DNA from: Streptomyces sp. NBC_01341
Lineage (GTDB): Bacteria; Actinomycetota; Actinomycetes; Streptomycetales; Streptomycetaceae
Direction of reading: 5' to 3'
DNA: 64,000 nucleotides
NCBI RefSeq assembly: GCF_035946055.1
Contig: NZ_CP108364.1
Location: 6,138,001 to 6,202,000, forward strand
Each line of letters opens with the position of its first letter. Position 1 is the first letter of the stretch. Made by a program: the position numbers and the translations under genes. Below are positions 8,322 through 17,785 of this stretch, one piece after another. Below the pieces are notes generated by a model, which searched no databases, was not told where the DNA came from, and worked only from the letters and a program-made list of their open reading frames with translations.

Positions 8322-10990
8322 TGGAGTCGGCTGAAATTCGCCGCCGCTGGCTGAGCTTCTTCGAGGAGCGCGGTCACACCGTCGTGCCTTCGGCGTCGCT
8401 CATCGCGGACGACCCGACTCTGCTGCTGGTCCCCGCGGGCATGGTCCCCTTCAAGCCGTACTTCCTCGGTGAGGTCAAGCCGCCCGCCCCGCGCGTCACC
8501 AGCGTGCAGAAGTGCGTGCGCACGCCGGACATCGAAGAGGTCGGCAAGACCACGCGGCACGGCACGTTCTTCCAGATGTGCGGAAACTTCTCCTTCGGCG
8601 ACTACTTCAAGGAAGGCGCCATCGAGTTCGCGTGGGCGGCGCTCACGAACTCCCTGGAGGACGGCGGCTTCGGGCTCGACCCCGAGCGCCTGTGGATCAC
8701 CGTCTACCTCGACGACGACGAGGCCGAGCAGATCTGGCGCGACAAGATCGGTGTCCCCGCCGAGCGCATCCAGCGCCTGGGCAAGAAGGACAACTTCTGG
8801 TCCATGGGCGTCCCCGGCCCCTGCGGCCCCTGCTCCGAGATCAACTACGACCGCGGTCCCGAGTTCGGCGTCGAGGGTGGCCCCGCCGTCAACGACGAGC
8901 GCTACGTGGAGATCTGGAACCTCGTCTTCATGCAGTACGAGCGCGGCGCGGGCGACGGCAAGGAGGACTTCCCGATCCTGGGCGACCTGCCGTCGAAGAA
9001 CATCGACACGGGACTCGGCCTCGAGCGCCTCGCCATGATCCTCCAGGGCGTACAGAACATGTACGAGACCGACACCCTGCGCGTCGTCATGGACAAGGCC
9101 ACCGAGCTCACCGGCGTCCGCTACGGCGCCGACCACGGCTCGGACGTCTCCCTGCGCGTGGTCGCCGACCACATCCGCACCTCGGCGATGCTCATCGGCG
9201 ACGGCGTCACCCCCGGCAACGAGGGCCGCGGCTACGTCCTGCGCCGCATCATGCGCCGTGCCATCCGCAACATGCGCCTCATGGGCGCCACCGGCCCGGT
9301 CGTCCGCGAGCTGATCGACGTGGTCGTGGAGACCATGGGTCTGCAGTACCCGGAGCTGATCACCGACCGCAAGCGCATCGAGACCGTCGCGCTCGCCGAG
9401 GAGGCCGCCTTCCTCAAGGCCCTCAAGGGCGGCACGAACATCCTCGAGACCGCCGTCACCGAGACCAAGGCCGCCGGCGGCCGGGTCCTGGCCGGCGACA
9501 AGGCGTTCCTGCTCCACGACACGTGGGGCTTCCCGATCGACCTCACGCTGGAGATGGCCGGCGAGCAGGGCCTCTCCGTCGACGAAGAGGGCTTCCGCCG
9601 CCTGATGCAGGAGCAGCGGGACAAGGCGAAGGCCGACGCCAAGGCCAAGAAGACCGGTCACGCCGACCTCTCCGCCTACCGCGAGGTGGCGGACAGGTCC
9701 GGTGTCACGGAGTTCACCGGCTACACCTCCACCGAGGGCGAGTCGACGGTCGTCGGCCTCCTCGTCGACGGCGTGCCCTCGCCCGCCGCGAGCGAGGGCG
9801 ACGAGGTCGAGGTCGTCCTCGACCGCACCCCGTTCTACGCCGAGGGTGGTGGCCAGCTGGCCGACCAGGGCCGCATCAGGCTCGACACCGGCGCGGTCAT
9901 CCACGTCCGCGACGTGCAGCAGCCCGTGCCCGGGGTCTCGGTCCACAAGGGTTCGGTACAGGTCGGCGAGGTGACGCTCGGGGCCTCGGCCCACGCCTCC
10001 ATCGACAACACGCGCCGCCGCGCCATCGCCCGCGCCCACAGCGCCACCCACCTCACGCACCAGGCCCTGCGCGACGCGCTCGGTCCCACGGCCGCCCAGG
10101 CCGGCTCGGAGAACTCGCCCGGCCGCTTCCGCTTCGACTTCGGCTCGCCCGCCGCCGTCCCGGGCGCGGTGCTCACCGATGTCGAGCAGAAGATCAACGA
10201 AGTCCTCGCCCGGGAGCTCGACGTCCAGGCCGAGGTCATGTCCATCGACGACGCCAAGAAGCAGGGCGCCATCGCCGAGTTCGGCGAGAAGTACGGCGAG
10301 CGGGTCCGGGTCGTCACCATCGGCGACTTCTCCAAGGAGCTGTGCGGCGGCACGCACGTGCACAACACGGCCCAGCTCGGCCTGGTGAAGCTGCTCGGCG
10401 AGTCGTCCATCGGCTCCGGAGTGCGACGCATCGAGGCCCTCGTCGGCGTCGACGCGTACAACTTCCTCGCCAAGGAGCACACGGTCGTCGCGCAGCTCCA
10501 GGAGCTGCTGAAGGGCCGTCCCGAGGAGCTTCCCGAGAAGATCTCCGGCATGCTCGGCAAGCTCAAGGACGCCGAGAAGGAGATCGAGAAGTTCCGCGCG
10601 GAGAAGGTCCTGCAGGCCGCCGCCGGGCTCGTGGAGTCGGCGAAGGACGTGCGGGGTGTCGCCCTGGTCACGGGGCAGGTGCCGGACGGAACCTCGGCCG
10701 ACGACCTGCGCAAGCTGGTCCTCGACGTGCGCGGGCGCATCCAGGGCGGCAGGCCCGCCGTGGTGGCCCTGTTCACCACGGCGAACGGCCGCCCGCTGAC
10801 CGTCATCGCCACCAACGAGGCCGCCCGCGAGCGTGGTCTCAAGGCCGGTGACCTGGTCCGTACCGCCGCGAAGACCCTCGGCGGCGGCGGTGGCGGCAAG
10901 CCCGACGTCGCCCAGGGCGGCGGTCAGAACCCGGACGCCATCGGCGACGCCGTCGCCGCGGTCGAACGACTCGTCACCGAGACGGCATGA
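8321..10990 (+). CDS. alaS: Alanyl-tRNA synthetase
   Basis: 889 residues, full length. Class II catalytic core at the N-terminus (motif 2 near TTRHGTFFQMCGNFSFGDYFK, motif 3 near IDTGLGLERLAM). The editing domain carries the zinc ligands HSATH and CGGTHVHNT, which clear mischarged Ser- and Gly-tRNA-Ala. The C-terminal DHHA1-like domain includes the Gly-rich GGGGGGKPDVAQGGG segment. It begins on the last base of the preceding stop and overlaps ruvX by four bases, so it belongs to one transcription unit with the two small membrane proteins and ruvX. Confidence 0.98.
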   Translation: MESAEIRRRWLSFFEERGHTVVPSASLIADDPTLLLVPAGMVPFKPYFLGEVKPPAPRVTSVQKCVRTPDIEEVGKTTRHGTFFQMCGNFSFGDYFKEGAIEFAWAALTNSLEDGGFGLDPERLWITVYLDDDEAEQIWRDKIGVPAERIQRLGKKDNFWSMGVPGPCGPCSEINYDRGPEFGVEGGPAVNDERYVEIWNLVFMQYERGAGDGKEDFPILGDLPSKNIDTGLGLERLAMILQGVQNMYETDTLRVVMDKATELTGVRYGADHGSDVSLRVVADHIRTSAMLIGDGVTPGNEGRGYVLRRIMRRAIRNMRLMGATGPVVRELIDVVVETMGLQYPELITDRKRIETVALAEEAAFLKALKGGTNILETAVTETKAAGGRVLAGDKAFLLHDTWGFPIDLTLEMAGEQGLSVDEEGFRRLMQEQRDKAKADAKAKKTGHADLSAYREVADRSGVTEFTGYTSTEGESTVVGLLVDGVPSPAASEGDEVEVVLDRTPFYAEGGGQLADQGRIRLDTGAVIHVRDVQQPVPGVSVHKGSVQVGEVTLGASAHASIDNTRRRAIARAHSATHLTHQALRDALGPTAAQAGSENSPGRFRFDFGSPAAVPGAVLTDVEQKINEVLARELDVQAEVMSIDDAKKQGAIAEFGEKYGERVRVVTIGDFSKELCGGTHVHNTAQLGLVKLLGESSIGSGVRRIEALVGVDAYNFLAKEHTVVAQLQELLKGRPEELPEKISGMLGKLKDAEKEIEKFRAEKVLQAAAGLVESAKDVRGVALVTGQVPDGTSADDLRKLVLDVRGRIQGGRPAVVALFTTANGRPLTVIATNEAARERGLKAGDLVRTAAKTLGGGGGGKPDVAQGGGQNPDAIGDAVAAVERLVTETA

Positions 10991-11472
10991 CATCGGACAT
11001 GCCGCAGATGCGCCGCGGACGCCGACTCGCGGTCGACGTCGGGGACGCCCGTATCGGGGTCGCCTCGTGCGACCCCGACGGGATTCTCGCCACGCCGGTG
11101 GAGACCGTGCCGGGACGTGACGTCCCGGCCGCCCACCGGCGGCTCGGCCAGATCGTCGAGGAGTACGAGCCGATCGAGGTCATCCTCGGGCTGCCCCGCT
11201 CCCTCGGCGGGGGCGAGGGGCCGGCGGCCGCGAAGGTCCGCGCCTTCGCCCAGGTGTTCGCCCGCGCGATCGCACCGATCCCCGTGCGTCTCGTGGACGA
11301 GAGGATGACCACAGTGACGGCCACGCAGGGGCTGCGGGCTTCGGGCGTGAAGTCCAAGAAGGGCCGGTCTGTCATCGACCAGGCTGCCGCTGTGGTCATC
11401 CTCCAGAACGCTCTGGAGTCCGAACGGGCGTCAGGCACTGCTCCGGGCGAGGGCGTCGAAGTGGTTGTCTGA
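10987..11472 (+). CDS. ruvX: RuvX/YqgF-family RNase H-fold nuclease
   Basis: 161 residues. The RNase H-like fold signature is clear: LAVDVGDARIGVASCDPDG at the N-terminus with the first catalytic Asp, GLPRSLGGGEGPAA in the middle and VRLVDERMTT with the next acidic residue. The family was annotated as a Holliday-junction resolvase and in E. coli processes pre-16S rRNA; the in vivo role in actinobacteria is open. ATG overlaps the alaS stop (ATGA). Position between alaS and mltG is common in actinobacteria. Confidence 0.94.
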   Translation: MTSDMPQMRRGRRLAVDVGDARIGVASCDPDGILATPVETVPGRDVPAAHRRLGQIVEEYEPIEVILGLPRSLGGGEGPAAAKVRAFAQVFARAIAPIPVRLVDERMTTVTATQGLRASGVKSKKGRSVIDQAAAVVILQNALESERASGTAPGEGVEVVV

Positions 11473-11573
11473 TCGCGATACGGTAACGTTCCGCGCGATG
11501 CGCCGGTGTTCGAACAGACACCGCACAGCCAAGCGAAGAGGCGGAGCGTCGTCTCGCGGCGTCAAGGGGATCG

Positions 11574-13433
11574 ATGACTGAGTATGGCCGGGGCTCCGGC
11601 TCCGAACCATGGCATCCCGAGGACCCCTTGTACGGGGATCAGGGATGGGAAGGCCGCGAGGCCGCCCACGGCCAGGGCCAGTACGACGGCCGGCAGCAGC
11701 CCTACGCGCAGGACCCCTACACCGCACAGCAGGGCTACCAGCAGGACCCTTACGCGCATCAGCAGCAGCCGCAGCACCAGCAGGACCCGTACGCGCAGCA
11801 GCAGTACGGGGCCCAGCAGGACCCCTACGCCCAGCAGCCGCAGCAGGATCCCTACGGGCAACAGCAACAGCAGGGCCCCTACGCCCAGCAACAACAGCAG
11901 GATCCCTACGCGCAGCAGCAACAGCAGCAGGCCCCGTACTACCAGCAGCACGGCGCTCCCCAGGACCCCTACGCCCAGCAACCGCAGCAGCCGCAGCAGC
12001 CGCACTACGACGCCGGCTGGGACACGGGTCAGCAGCCCGCCATGCCGTACGGAGACCAGCAGCCCTACGCCAACGGACCCGGCGGCTACGGCGAGCAGGC
12101 CGACCACTACGGCACGCCTGAGGCCTACCCCCCGCCGCAGCCCCCGGGCCGCCGCGAGGAGGCGCCCGCACAGAAGAACCCGGACTGGGACCCGGACGTC
12201 CAGGAGGAGGAGACGCATCCTTTCTTCACGGGCGCGGACGCGCCGGCCACGGACCGGCGCTCGCGCGACTCCGACGGTCCCGCGGACGACGACGAGGACG
12301 ACGACCCGCGTGACGCCCAGCGGGTCGGCGGCGAGCGCCGTGGCAAGGGCAAGAAGAAGAACCGCAACGGCTGCGCCTGCCTGGGCCTCTCGCTGATCCT
12401 CGTCGGGGGACTCGGCGGGGCGGGTTACTTCGGCTACTCGTACTACCAGAGCCAGTTCGGCGCGGCGCCCGACTTCACGGGCAGCGGCACGAGTTCGGTC
12501 GAGGTCGAGATTCCGGAGGGCGCGCTCGGGAACGAGATCGCGAACATCCTGAAGAAGGCCGGGGTCGTGAAATCGTCCGACGCCTTCATCTCGGCCCAGA
12601 ACGGGAACCCCAAGGCCAAGTTCCTTCAGGCCGGCGTTTATCTCCTGAAGAAGGAGATGTCCGCCGACAGCGCCGTCGCGTTGATGCTCAGCCCGAAGAG
12701 TCAGAATGCGCTGATCATTCCCGAGGGCAAGAGCACCATCGAGGTGTACAACGCGATCGACGCCAGGCTGGAACTCAAGAAGGGCACCACCGCAGGCATC
12801 GCGAAGGCCAAGGCCAAGAGCATGGGCCTGCCCGAATGGGCGGACGACGATCCCAAGATCAAGGACCCGCTGGAAGGATTCCTCTTCCCGGCGGCCTACG
12901 CGGTGCCCAAGGGCTCGAAGCCCGAGGACGCGCTCAGGAAGATGGTCGCCCGGGCCAACAAGGAGTACAAGCCGCTCGAACTCGAGAAGAACGCGGCGAA
13001 GATGAAACTGAAATCGCCGCTCGAGCTCCTCACCGTGGCGAGCCTCGTCCAGAAAGAGGGCAAGTACAAGCACGATTTCGACAAGGTCGCCAGAGTGGTC
13101 TACAACCGGCTCGCGCCGAACCTGGAGACCGCCGGACGGCTCGAATTCGACTCGACGATCAACTACATCAGGGCCGAGAGCACGCTCGATCTCGGCCCGG
13201 TGGACGAGCTCCGGAAGATCGACGACCCGTACAACACCTACAAGTTCACGGGCCTGCCGCTCGGGCCGATCACGAACCCGGGCCTGGACGCGCTGAACTC
13301 CGCGATCGACCCGGCATCAGGACCCTGGTACTACTTCGTCTCCGTGACCGAGGACAAGACCCTGTTCGCGAAGACGAACGAGGAGCACGAGCGCAACCGC
13401 AGGGAGTACGAAGAGAGCAAGGCGGACCAGTGA
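11574..13433 (+). CDS. mltG: Endolytic murein transglycosylase MltG with a long Gln-rich cytoplasmic N-terminus
   Basis: 619 residues. Residues 1-260 are cytoplasmic and disordered: Q/P/Y-rich repeats (about 40-145), then an acidic patch and a basic KGKKKNR stretch. One transmembrane helix follows (about 268-290). The extracytoplasmic YceG/MltG domain covers about 310-605, with the predicted catalytic glutamate E495 in ASLVQKEG. MltG cuts nascent glycan strands and sets peptidoglycan chain length. E. coli MltG has about 340 residues, so almost half of this protein is extra. ATG has AAGGGGATCG upstream. Its TGA overlaps the aroE GTG. Confidence 0.95.
   Translation: MTEYGRGSGSEPWHPEDPLYGDQGWEGREAAHGQGQYDGRQQPYAQDPYTAQQGYQQDPYAHQQQPQHQQDPYAQQQYGAQQDPYAQQPQQDPYGQQQQQGPYAQQQQQDPYAQQQQQQAPYYQQHGAPQDPYAQQPQQPQQPHYDAGWDTGQQPAMPYGDQQPYANGPGGYGEQADHYGTPEAYPPPQPPGRREEAPAQKNPDWDPDVQEEETHPFFTGADAPATDRRSRDSDGPADDDEDDDPRDAQRVGGERRGKGKKKNRNGCACLGLSLILVGGLGGAGYFGYSYYQSQFGAAPDFTGSGTSSVEVEIPEGALGNEIANILKKAGVVKSSDAFISAQNGNPKAKFLQAGVYLLKKEMSADSAVALMLSPKSQNALIIPEGKSTIEVYNAIDARLELKKGTTAGIAKAKAKSMGLPEWADDDPKIKDPLEGFLFPAAYAVPKGSKPEDALRKMVARANKEYKPLELEKNAAKMKLKSPLELLTVASLVQKEGKYKHDFDKVARVVYNRLAPNLETAGRLEFDSTINYIRAESTLDLGPVDELRKIDDPYNTYKFTGLPLGPITNPGLDALNSAIDPASGPWYYFVSVTEDKTLFAKTNEEHERNRREYEESKADQ
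11695..12003 (+). repeat. Imperfect repeats encoding (Q)nDPYAQQ units in mltG
   Basis: Roughly a dozen imperfect coding repeats with the core CAGGACCCCTACGC, flanked by CAG/CAA runs of differing length. They encode DPYAQQ-like units in the cytoplasmic tail of MltG. Such tracts may change copy number by slippage; variation in length between strains is an inference. Confidence 0.8.
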
Positions 13434-14266
13434 GCACCACCCGCCGCGCCGCCGTCCTCGGCTCGCCGATCGCCCACTCGCTGTCCCCGGCCCTGCACCG
13501 GGCCGCCTACGCCGCGCTCGGTCTGCACGACTGGTCGTACGACCGGTTCGAGGTGGACGAGGCCGCACTGCCCGCGTTCGTCGAAGCACTGGACCCCTCA
13601 TGGGCCGGCCTCTCCCTGACGATGCCGCTCAAGCGGGCGGTCATCCCGCTGCTCCACGAGATCACGGCGACCGCCGCGGCGGTCGAGGCGGTCAACACCG
13701 TCGTGCTCACCGCGGACGGCAGGCGGGTGGGCGACAACACGGACATCCCCGGGATGGTCGCCGCCCTGCGCGAACGGGGCGTGGACAAGGTCGAGTCCGC
13801 CGCGATCCTCGGCGCCGGTGCCACGGCCTCCTCGGCGCTCGGCGCACTCTCCGAGATCTGCACCGGTCCGGTCACCGCCTACGTGCGCAGCCGGGAACGG
13901 GCCGACGAGATGCGCGGCTGGGGCGAGCGCCTCGGGGTCGACGTCCGGACCGAGGACTGGGCGGAGGCCGCCACGGCTCTGCGTGCCCCCCTGGTCGTCG
14001 CGACGACGCCGGCCGGCACGACGGACACGCTGTCCGGTGCGGTGCCCGACGCGCCCGGCACGCTGTTCGACGTCCTGTACGAACCGTGGCCCACGGCGCT
14101 CGCCGCCCGGTGGTCGGCGGCGGGCGGGAGCGTCGTCGGCGGCTTGGACCTCCTCGTCCATCAGGCGGTCCTCCAGGTGGAGCAGATGACCGGGCGGAGC
14201 CCCGGACCGCTCGCCGCCATGCGGGCCGCGGGGGAGCGGGCGCTGGCGGCGCGGGAACGTCCTTAG
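13430..14266 (+). CDS. aroE: Shikimate dehydrogenase (NADP+)
   Basis: 278 residues. Reduces 3-dehydroshikimate to shikimate. The substrate-binding motif GSPIAHSLSPALHRAAY starts at about residue 10, and the catalytic lysine lies in LTMPLKR (about 62-68). NTVV and GDNTD follow, and the Rossmann glycine motif ILGAGATASS is near residue 125. The GTG start overlaps the mltG TGA by four bases, implying translational coupling. aroC follows after 147 bases, so aroE begins the shikimate gene group. Confidence 0.95.
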   Translation: MSTTRRAAVLGSPIAHSLSPALHRAAYAALGLHDWSYDRFEVDEAALPAFVEALDPSWAGLSLTMPLKRAVIPLLHEITATAAAVEAVNTVVLTADGRRVGDNTDIPGMVAALRERGVDKVESAAILGAGATASSALGALSEICTGPVTAYVRSRERADEMRGWGERLGVDVRTEDWAEAATALRAPLVVATTPAGTTDTLSGAVPDAPGTLFDVLYEPWPTALAARWSAAGGSVVGGLDLLVHQAVLQVEQMTGRSPGPLAAMRAAGERALAARERP

Positions 14267-14413
14267 CCCCGGCGGGCACCGGCTCCGAAACGTCCGTCTG
14301 CTGGACCGGCGACCGGACCGCACCCCCGGACGTGGGAGGATCGGGGGCGGCGGGCCAGGGCCGCGCACCCGGTCGCGCCGCCGCAGTTTCAGGCGCGAGC
14401 ATGAGGAGCACCG

Positions 14414-15598
14414 TTGAGCAGGTTGCGCTGGCTGACCGCGGGGGAGTCGCACGGCCCCGCACTGGTGGCGACGCTGGAGGGTCTTCCCGCCGGCATCCCC
14501 GTCACCACGGAGATGGTGGCGGACGCGCTCGCCCGGCGACGGCTCGGTTACGGGCGTGGCGCGCGGATGAAGTTCGAGAGGGACGAGGTCACCTTCCTCG
14601 GCGGCGTCCGGCACGGTCTGACCATGGGCTCGCCTGTCGCCGTCATGGTCGGTAACACCGAGTGGCCCAAGTGGGAGCAGGTCATGTCGGCCGACCCGGT
14701 CGACCCCGAGGTGCTGGCGGCGCAGGCCCGCAACGCCCCCCTGACCCGCCCCAGGCCCGGTCACGCCGACCTGGCGGGGATGCAGAAGTACGGCTTCGAC
14801 GAGGCCCGGCCCATCCTGGAGCGCGCCAGCGCCCGCGAGACCGCCGCCCGTGTCGCCCTCGGCGCCGTGGCCCGCTCCTACCTCAAGGAGACCGCGGGCA
14901 TCGAGATCGTCAGCCACGTCGTCGAGCTGGCCGCGGCCAAGGCGCCTTACGGCGTCTACCCCAAGCCCTCCGACGTCGAGCGGCTCGACGCCGACCCGGT
15001 GCGCTGCCTGGACGCCGACGCGTCGAAGGCGATGGTCGCGGAGATCGACCAGGCCCACAAGGACGGCGACACCCTCGGCGGCGTCGTCGAGGTGCTCGCC
15101 TACGGCGTGCCCGTCGGCCTCGGCTCGCACGTGCACTGGGACCGCAGGCTCGACGCCCGCCTCGCCGCCGCCCTGATGGGCATCCAGGCCATCAAGGGCG
15201 TCGAGGTCGGCGACGGTTTCGACCTCGCCCGGGTGCCGGGATCCAAGGCGCACGACGAGATCCTCGCCACCGAGAACGGCATCAAGCGCGCCTCCGGCCG
15301 CTCCGGCGGCACCGAGGGCGGGCTCACCACCGGTGAGCTGCTGCGGGTCCGCGCCGCGATGAAGCCCATCGCCACCGTCCCGAAGGCGCTCGCCACCGTC
15401 GACGTGGTGACGGGCGAGGCGGCGAAGGCCCACCACCAGCGCTCCGACGTCTGCGCGGTCCCGGCCGCGGGCATCGTCGCCGAGGCCATGGTCGCCCTGG
15501 TGCTGGCCGACGCGGTCGCGGAGAAGTTCGGCGGCGACAGCGTCGCCGAGACCCACCGCAACGTGCAGTCGTACCTCTCCCACCTCCAGATCCGGTGA
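14414..15598 (+). CDS. aroC: Chorismate synthase
   Basis: 394 residues. Converts EPSP to chorismate with reduced FMN. Conserved features are LTAGESHGPAL at the N-terminus, RRRLGYGRGARM, the Arg-rich RPRPGHADLAG motif and ASGRSGGTEGG near residue 300. The start is TTG at 14414, with GAGGAG eight to ten bases upstream. The TGA overlaps the following aroK GTG by four bases, so the two are probably translated together. Confidence 0.97.
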   Translation: MSRLRWLTAGESHGPALVATLEGLPAGIPVTTEMVADALARRRLGYGRGARMKFERDEVTFLGGVRHGLTMGSPVAVMVGNTEWPKWEQVMSADPVDPEVLAAQARNAPLTRPRPGHADLAGMQKYGFDEARPILERASARETAARVALGAVARSYLKETAGIEIVSHVVELAAAKAPYGVYPKPSDVERLDADPVRCLDADASKAMVAEIDQAHKDGDTLGGVVEVLAYGVPVGLGSHVHWDRRLDARLAAALMGIQAIKGVEVGDGFDLARVPGSKAHDEILATENGIKRASGRSGGTEGGLTTGELLRVRAAMKPIATVPKALATVDVVTGEAAKAHHQRSDVCAVPAAGIVAEAMVALVLADAVAEKFGGDSVAETHRNVQSYLSHLQIR

Positions 15599-17241
15599 GC
15601 GGGCCCCTGATCGTCCTGGTCGGCCCGATGGGCGTCGGCAAGTCCACGGTGGGCGAGCTGCTCGCGGAGCGTCTGGGCGCCGGGTACCGCGACACCGACG
15701 CGGACATCGTCGCCACAGCCGGCAAGGCGATCTCCGAGATCTTCTTCGACGAGGGCGAGGAGCACTTCCGCGCGCTGGAACGGGAGGCCGTGAAGGCCGC
15801 GGTGGACCAGCACACGGGAGTCCTCGCCCTCGGCGGCGGCGCCGTACTGGACGACGCGACCCGGGCACTGCTGGCCGGGCGTCCGGTCGTCTACCTCTCG
15901 ATGGACGTGGACGAGGCTGTCCGGAGGGTCGGGCTGAACACCGCGCGCCCCCTCCTCGCGGTGAACCCGCGGCGGCAGTGGCGCGAACTCATGGACGCCC
16001 GGCGCCACTTCTACGAGGAAGTGGCCCTGGCCACCGTCGCCACCGACGACCGCACCCCCGAAGAGGTCGCCCGGGCGATCCTCGACGTACTGGAACTGCC
16101 GGAGCGCACGGGTGAGCCCGTGGCGTCCGGCCGGGAGAACACAGCCATGACCGAGCAGGGCACCACACGCATCCGGATCGCCGGCACGGCGGGCACCGAC
16201 CCCTACGACGTGCTGGTCGGCCGCCAGCTCCTCGGCGAGCTGCCGGGCCTCATCGGCGACCGCGTCAAGCGGGTCGCCGTCCTGCACCCCGAGGCGCTCG
16301 CCGAGACCGGTGAGACGATCCGCGAGGACCTCGCGGCCCAGGGCTACGAAGCCATCGCGATCCAGCTGCCGAACGCCGAGGAGGCCAAGACCGTCGAGGT
16401 CGCCGCCTACTGCTGGAAGGCGCTCGGCCAGACCGGCTTCACCCGTACCGACGTCATCGTAGGCATCGGCGGCGGCGCCACCACCGACGTCGCGGGCTTC
16501 GTCGCCGCCTCGTGGCTGCGCGGGGTGCGGTGGATCGCCGTACCGACGACCGTGCTCGGCATGGTCGACGCGGCCGTCGGCGGCAAGACCGGCATCAACA
16601 CGGCCGAGGGCAAGAACCTCGTCGGCGCCTTCCACCCGCCCGCCGGGGTGCTCTGCGACCTCGCGGCGCTGGACTCGCTGCCGGTCAACGACTACGTCTC
16701 CGGCATGGCCGAGATCATCAAGGCGGGCTTCATCGCCGACCCGGTGATCCTCGACCTGGTCGAGGCCGATCCCCAGGGCGCCCGTACGCCCGCTGGTCCG
16801 CACACCGCGGAACTGATCGAGCGTTCCATCCGGGTCAAGGCGGAGGTCGTCTCCAGCGACCTCAAGGAGTCCGGGCTCCGGGAGATCCTCAACTACGGGC
16901 ACACACTGGCTCACGCCATCGAGAAGAACGAGCGCTACAAGTGGCGCCACGGAGCCGCCGTCTCCGTCGGCATGGTCTTCGCCGCCGAACTGGGCCGCCT
17001 CGCCGGGCGCCTGGACGACGCCACCGCAGACCGGCACCGCGCCGTCCTGGAGTCCGTCGGGCTGCCGCTCACCTACCGCGGCGACCAGTGGCCCAAGCTC
17101 CTGGAGAACATGAAGGTCGACAAGAAGTCCCGCGGCGACCTGCTGCGCTTCATCGTCCTGGACGGCATCGGGAAGCCCACCGTGCTGGAAGGCCCCGACC
17201 CGGCGGTGCTGCTCGCCGCCTACGGGGAGGTCTCCGCGTGA
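15595..17241 (+). CDS. aroKB: AroK-AroB: shikimate kinase fused in frame to 3-dehydroquinate synthase
   Basis: One uninterrupted 548-codon frame. Residues 1-165 are shikimate kinase: Walker A GPMGVGKST (8-16), DTDADI (about 33-38), ALGGGAV, and the Arg/Pro lid RPLL. Residues 185-548 are dehydroquinate synthase, with the NAD loop GIGGGATTDVAG (about 290) and metal ligands E in SGMAEIIKAG, H in NYGHTLAHA and H in WRHGAA. A 19-residue polar linker without a stop joins them. An internal ATG at 16147 has GGGAGA upstream at usable spacing, so free AroB may also be made. These are normally separate genes in Streptomyces (from memory); fused AroKB proteins are known from other bacteria. Confidence 0.9.
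   Translation: MSGPLIVLVGPMGVGKSTVGELLAERLGAGYRDTDADIVATAGKAISEIFFDEGEEHFRALEREAVKAAVDQHTGVLALGGGAVLDDATRALLAGRPVVYLSMDVDEAVRRVGLNTARPLLAVNPRRQWRELMDARRHFYEEVALATVATDDRTPEEVARAILDVLELPERTGEPVASGRENTAMTEQGTTRIRIAGTAGTDPYDVLVGRQLLGELPGLIGDRVKRVAVLHPEALAETGETIREDLAAQGYEAIAIQLPNAEEAKTVEVAAYCWKALGQTGFTRTDVIVGIGGGATTDVAGFVAASWLRGVRWIAVPTTVLGMVDAAVGGKTGINTAEGKNLVGAFHPPAGVLCDLAALDSLPVNDYVSGMAEIIKAGFIADPVILDLVEADPQGARTPAGPHTAELIERSIRVKAEVVSSDLKESGLREILNYGHTLAHAIEKNERYKWRHGAAVSVGMVFAAELGRLAGRLDDATADRHRAVLESVGLPLTYRGDQWPKLLENMKVDKKSRGDLLRFIVLDGIGKPTVLEGPDPAVLLAAYGEVSA
16134..16149 (+). promoter_or_regulatory. Candidate internal ribosome-binding site and start for AroB
   Basis: GGGAGA precedes ATG 16147 by about nine bases, exactly where a stand-alone AroB would begin. 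It suggests that separate AroB may be translated in addition to, or instead of, the fusion product. Confidence 0.5.
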
Positions 17242-17678
17242 GCCGCAGGGTCCTCGTGCTCAACGGCCCCAACCTCGGACGCCTCGGCTCGCGCGAGCCC
17301 GACGTGTACGGGGCGACGTCCTACGCCGGTCTCGTCGAGACGTGCCGGGCGCTCGGCAGGGAACTCGGCTTCGACGTCGAGGTCCGCGAGACCAACGACG
17401 AGGGCGAGCTGATCTGCTGGCTCCACGAGGCGGCCGACGGCTCTCTGCCGGTCGTCATCAACCCGGGTGCCTTCACGCACTATTCCTACGGGATGCGGGA
17501 CGCGGCGGCCCAGCGCACCGCCCCGCTGATCGAGGTGCACATCTCGAATCCGTACGCCCGGGAGGAGTTCCGCCACACCTCGGTGATCGCCCCGGTGGCG
17601 ACCGGGACCGTCGCGGGGTTCGGGATCGGCTCCTACCGGCTCGCCCTGCGGGCCATCGCCGGCGAACTGACCGACTGA
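17238..17678 (+). CDS. aroQ: 3-dehydroquinate dehydratase, type II
   Basis: 146 residues; dehydrates 3-dehydroquinate to 3-dehydroshikimate through an enolate. The type II signature LNGPNLGRLGSREPDVYG includes the catalytic tyrosine, followed by Asn-Pro-Gly-Ala in INPGAFTHYSY and the catalytic histidine in EVHISNPYAREEFRH. Length is typical for the dodecameric enzyme. GTG overlaps the aroB-domain stop by four bases, so it closes the aroC-aroKB-aroQ unit. Confidence 0.97.
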   Translation: MSRRVLVLNGPNLGRLGSREPDVYGATSYAGLVETCRALGRELGFDVEVRETNDEGELICWLHEAADGSLPVVINPGAFTHYSYGMRDAAAQRTAPLIEVHISNPYAREEFRHTSVIAPVATGTVAGFGIGSYRLALRAIAGELTD

Positions 17679-17681
17679 CAA

Positions 17682-17698
17682 GGGGCACTTCGTGCCCT
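17682..17698 (+). terminator. Small hairpin after aroQ
   Basis: Six perfect base pairs (GGGCAC/GTGCCC) plus one G-U around a TTC loop, starting four bases after the aroQ stop. Weak on its own. Confidence 0.4.
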
Positions 17699-17785
17699 CC
17701 CCACCCGTTCACAGCGTGGCGGCCGGGGAGGGTACCGTTGCCGTCGACCAGCGCCAGTTGCCTGCACGAGACGGAGTGGCACCGG

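Noticed and set aside
11695..12003. Tandem repeats as a mobile element or CRISPR-like array
   Set aside because: The units are short, in frame, imperfect and encode the Gln-rich tail of MltG; there are no unique spacers.
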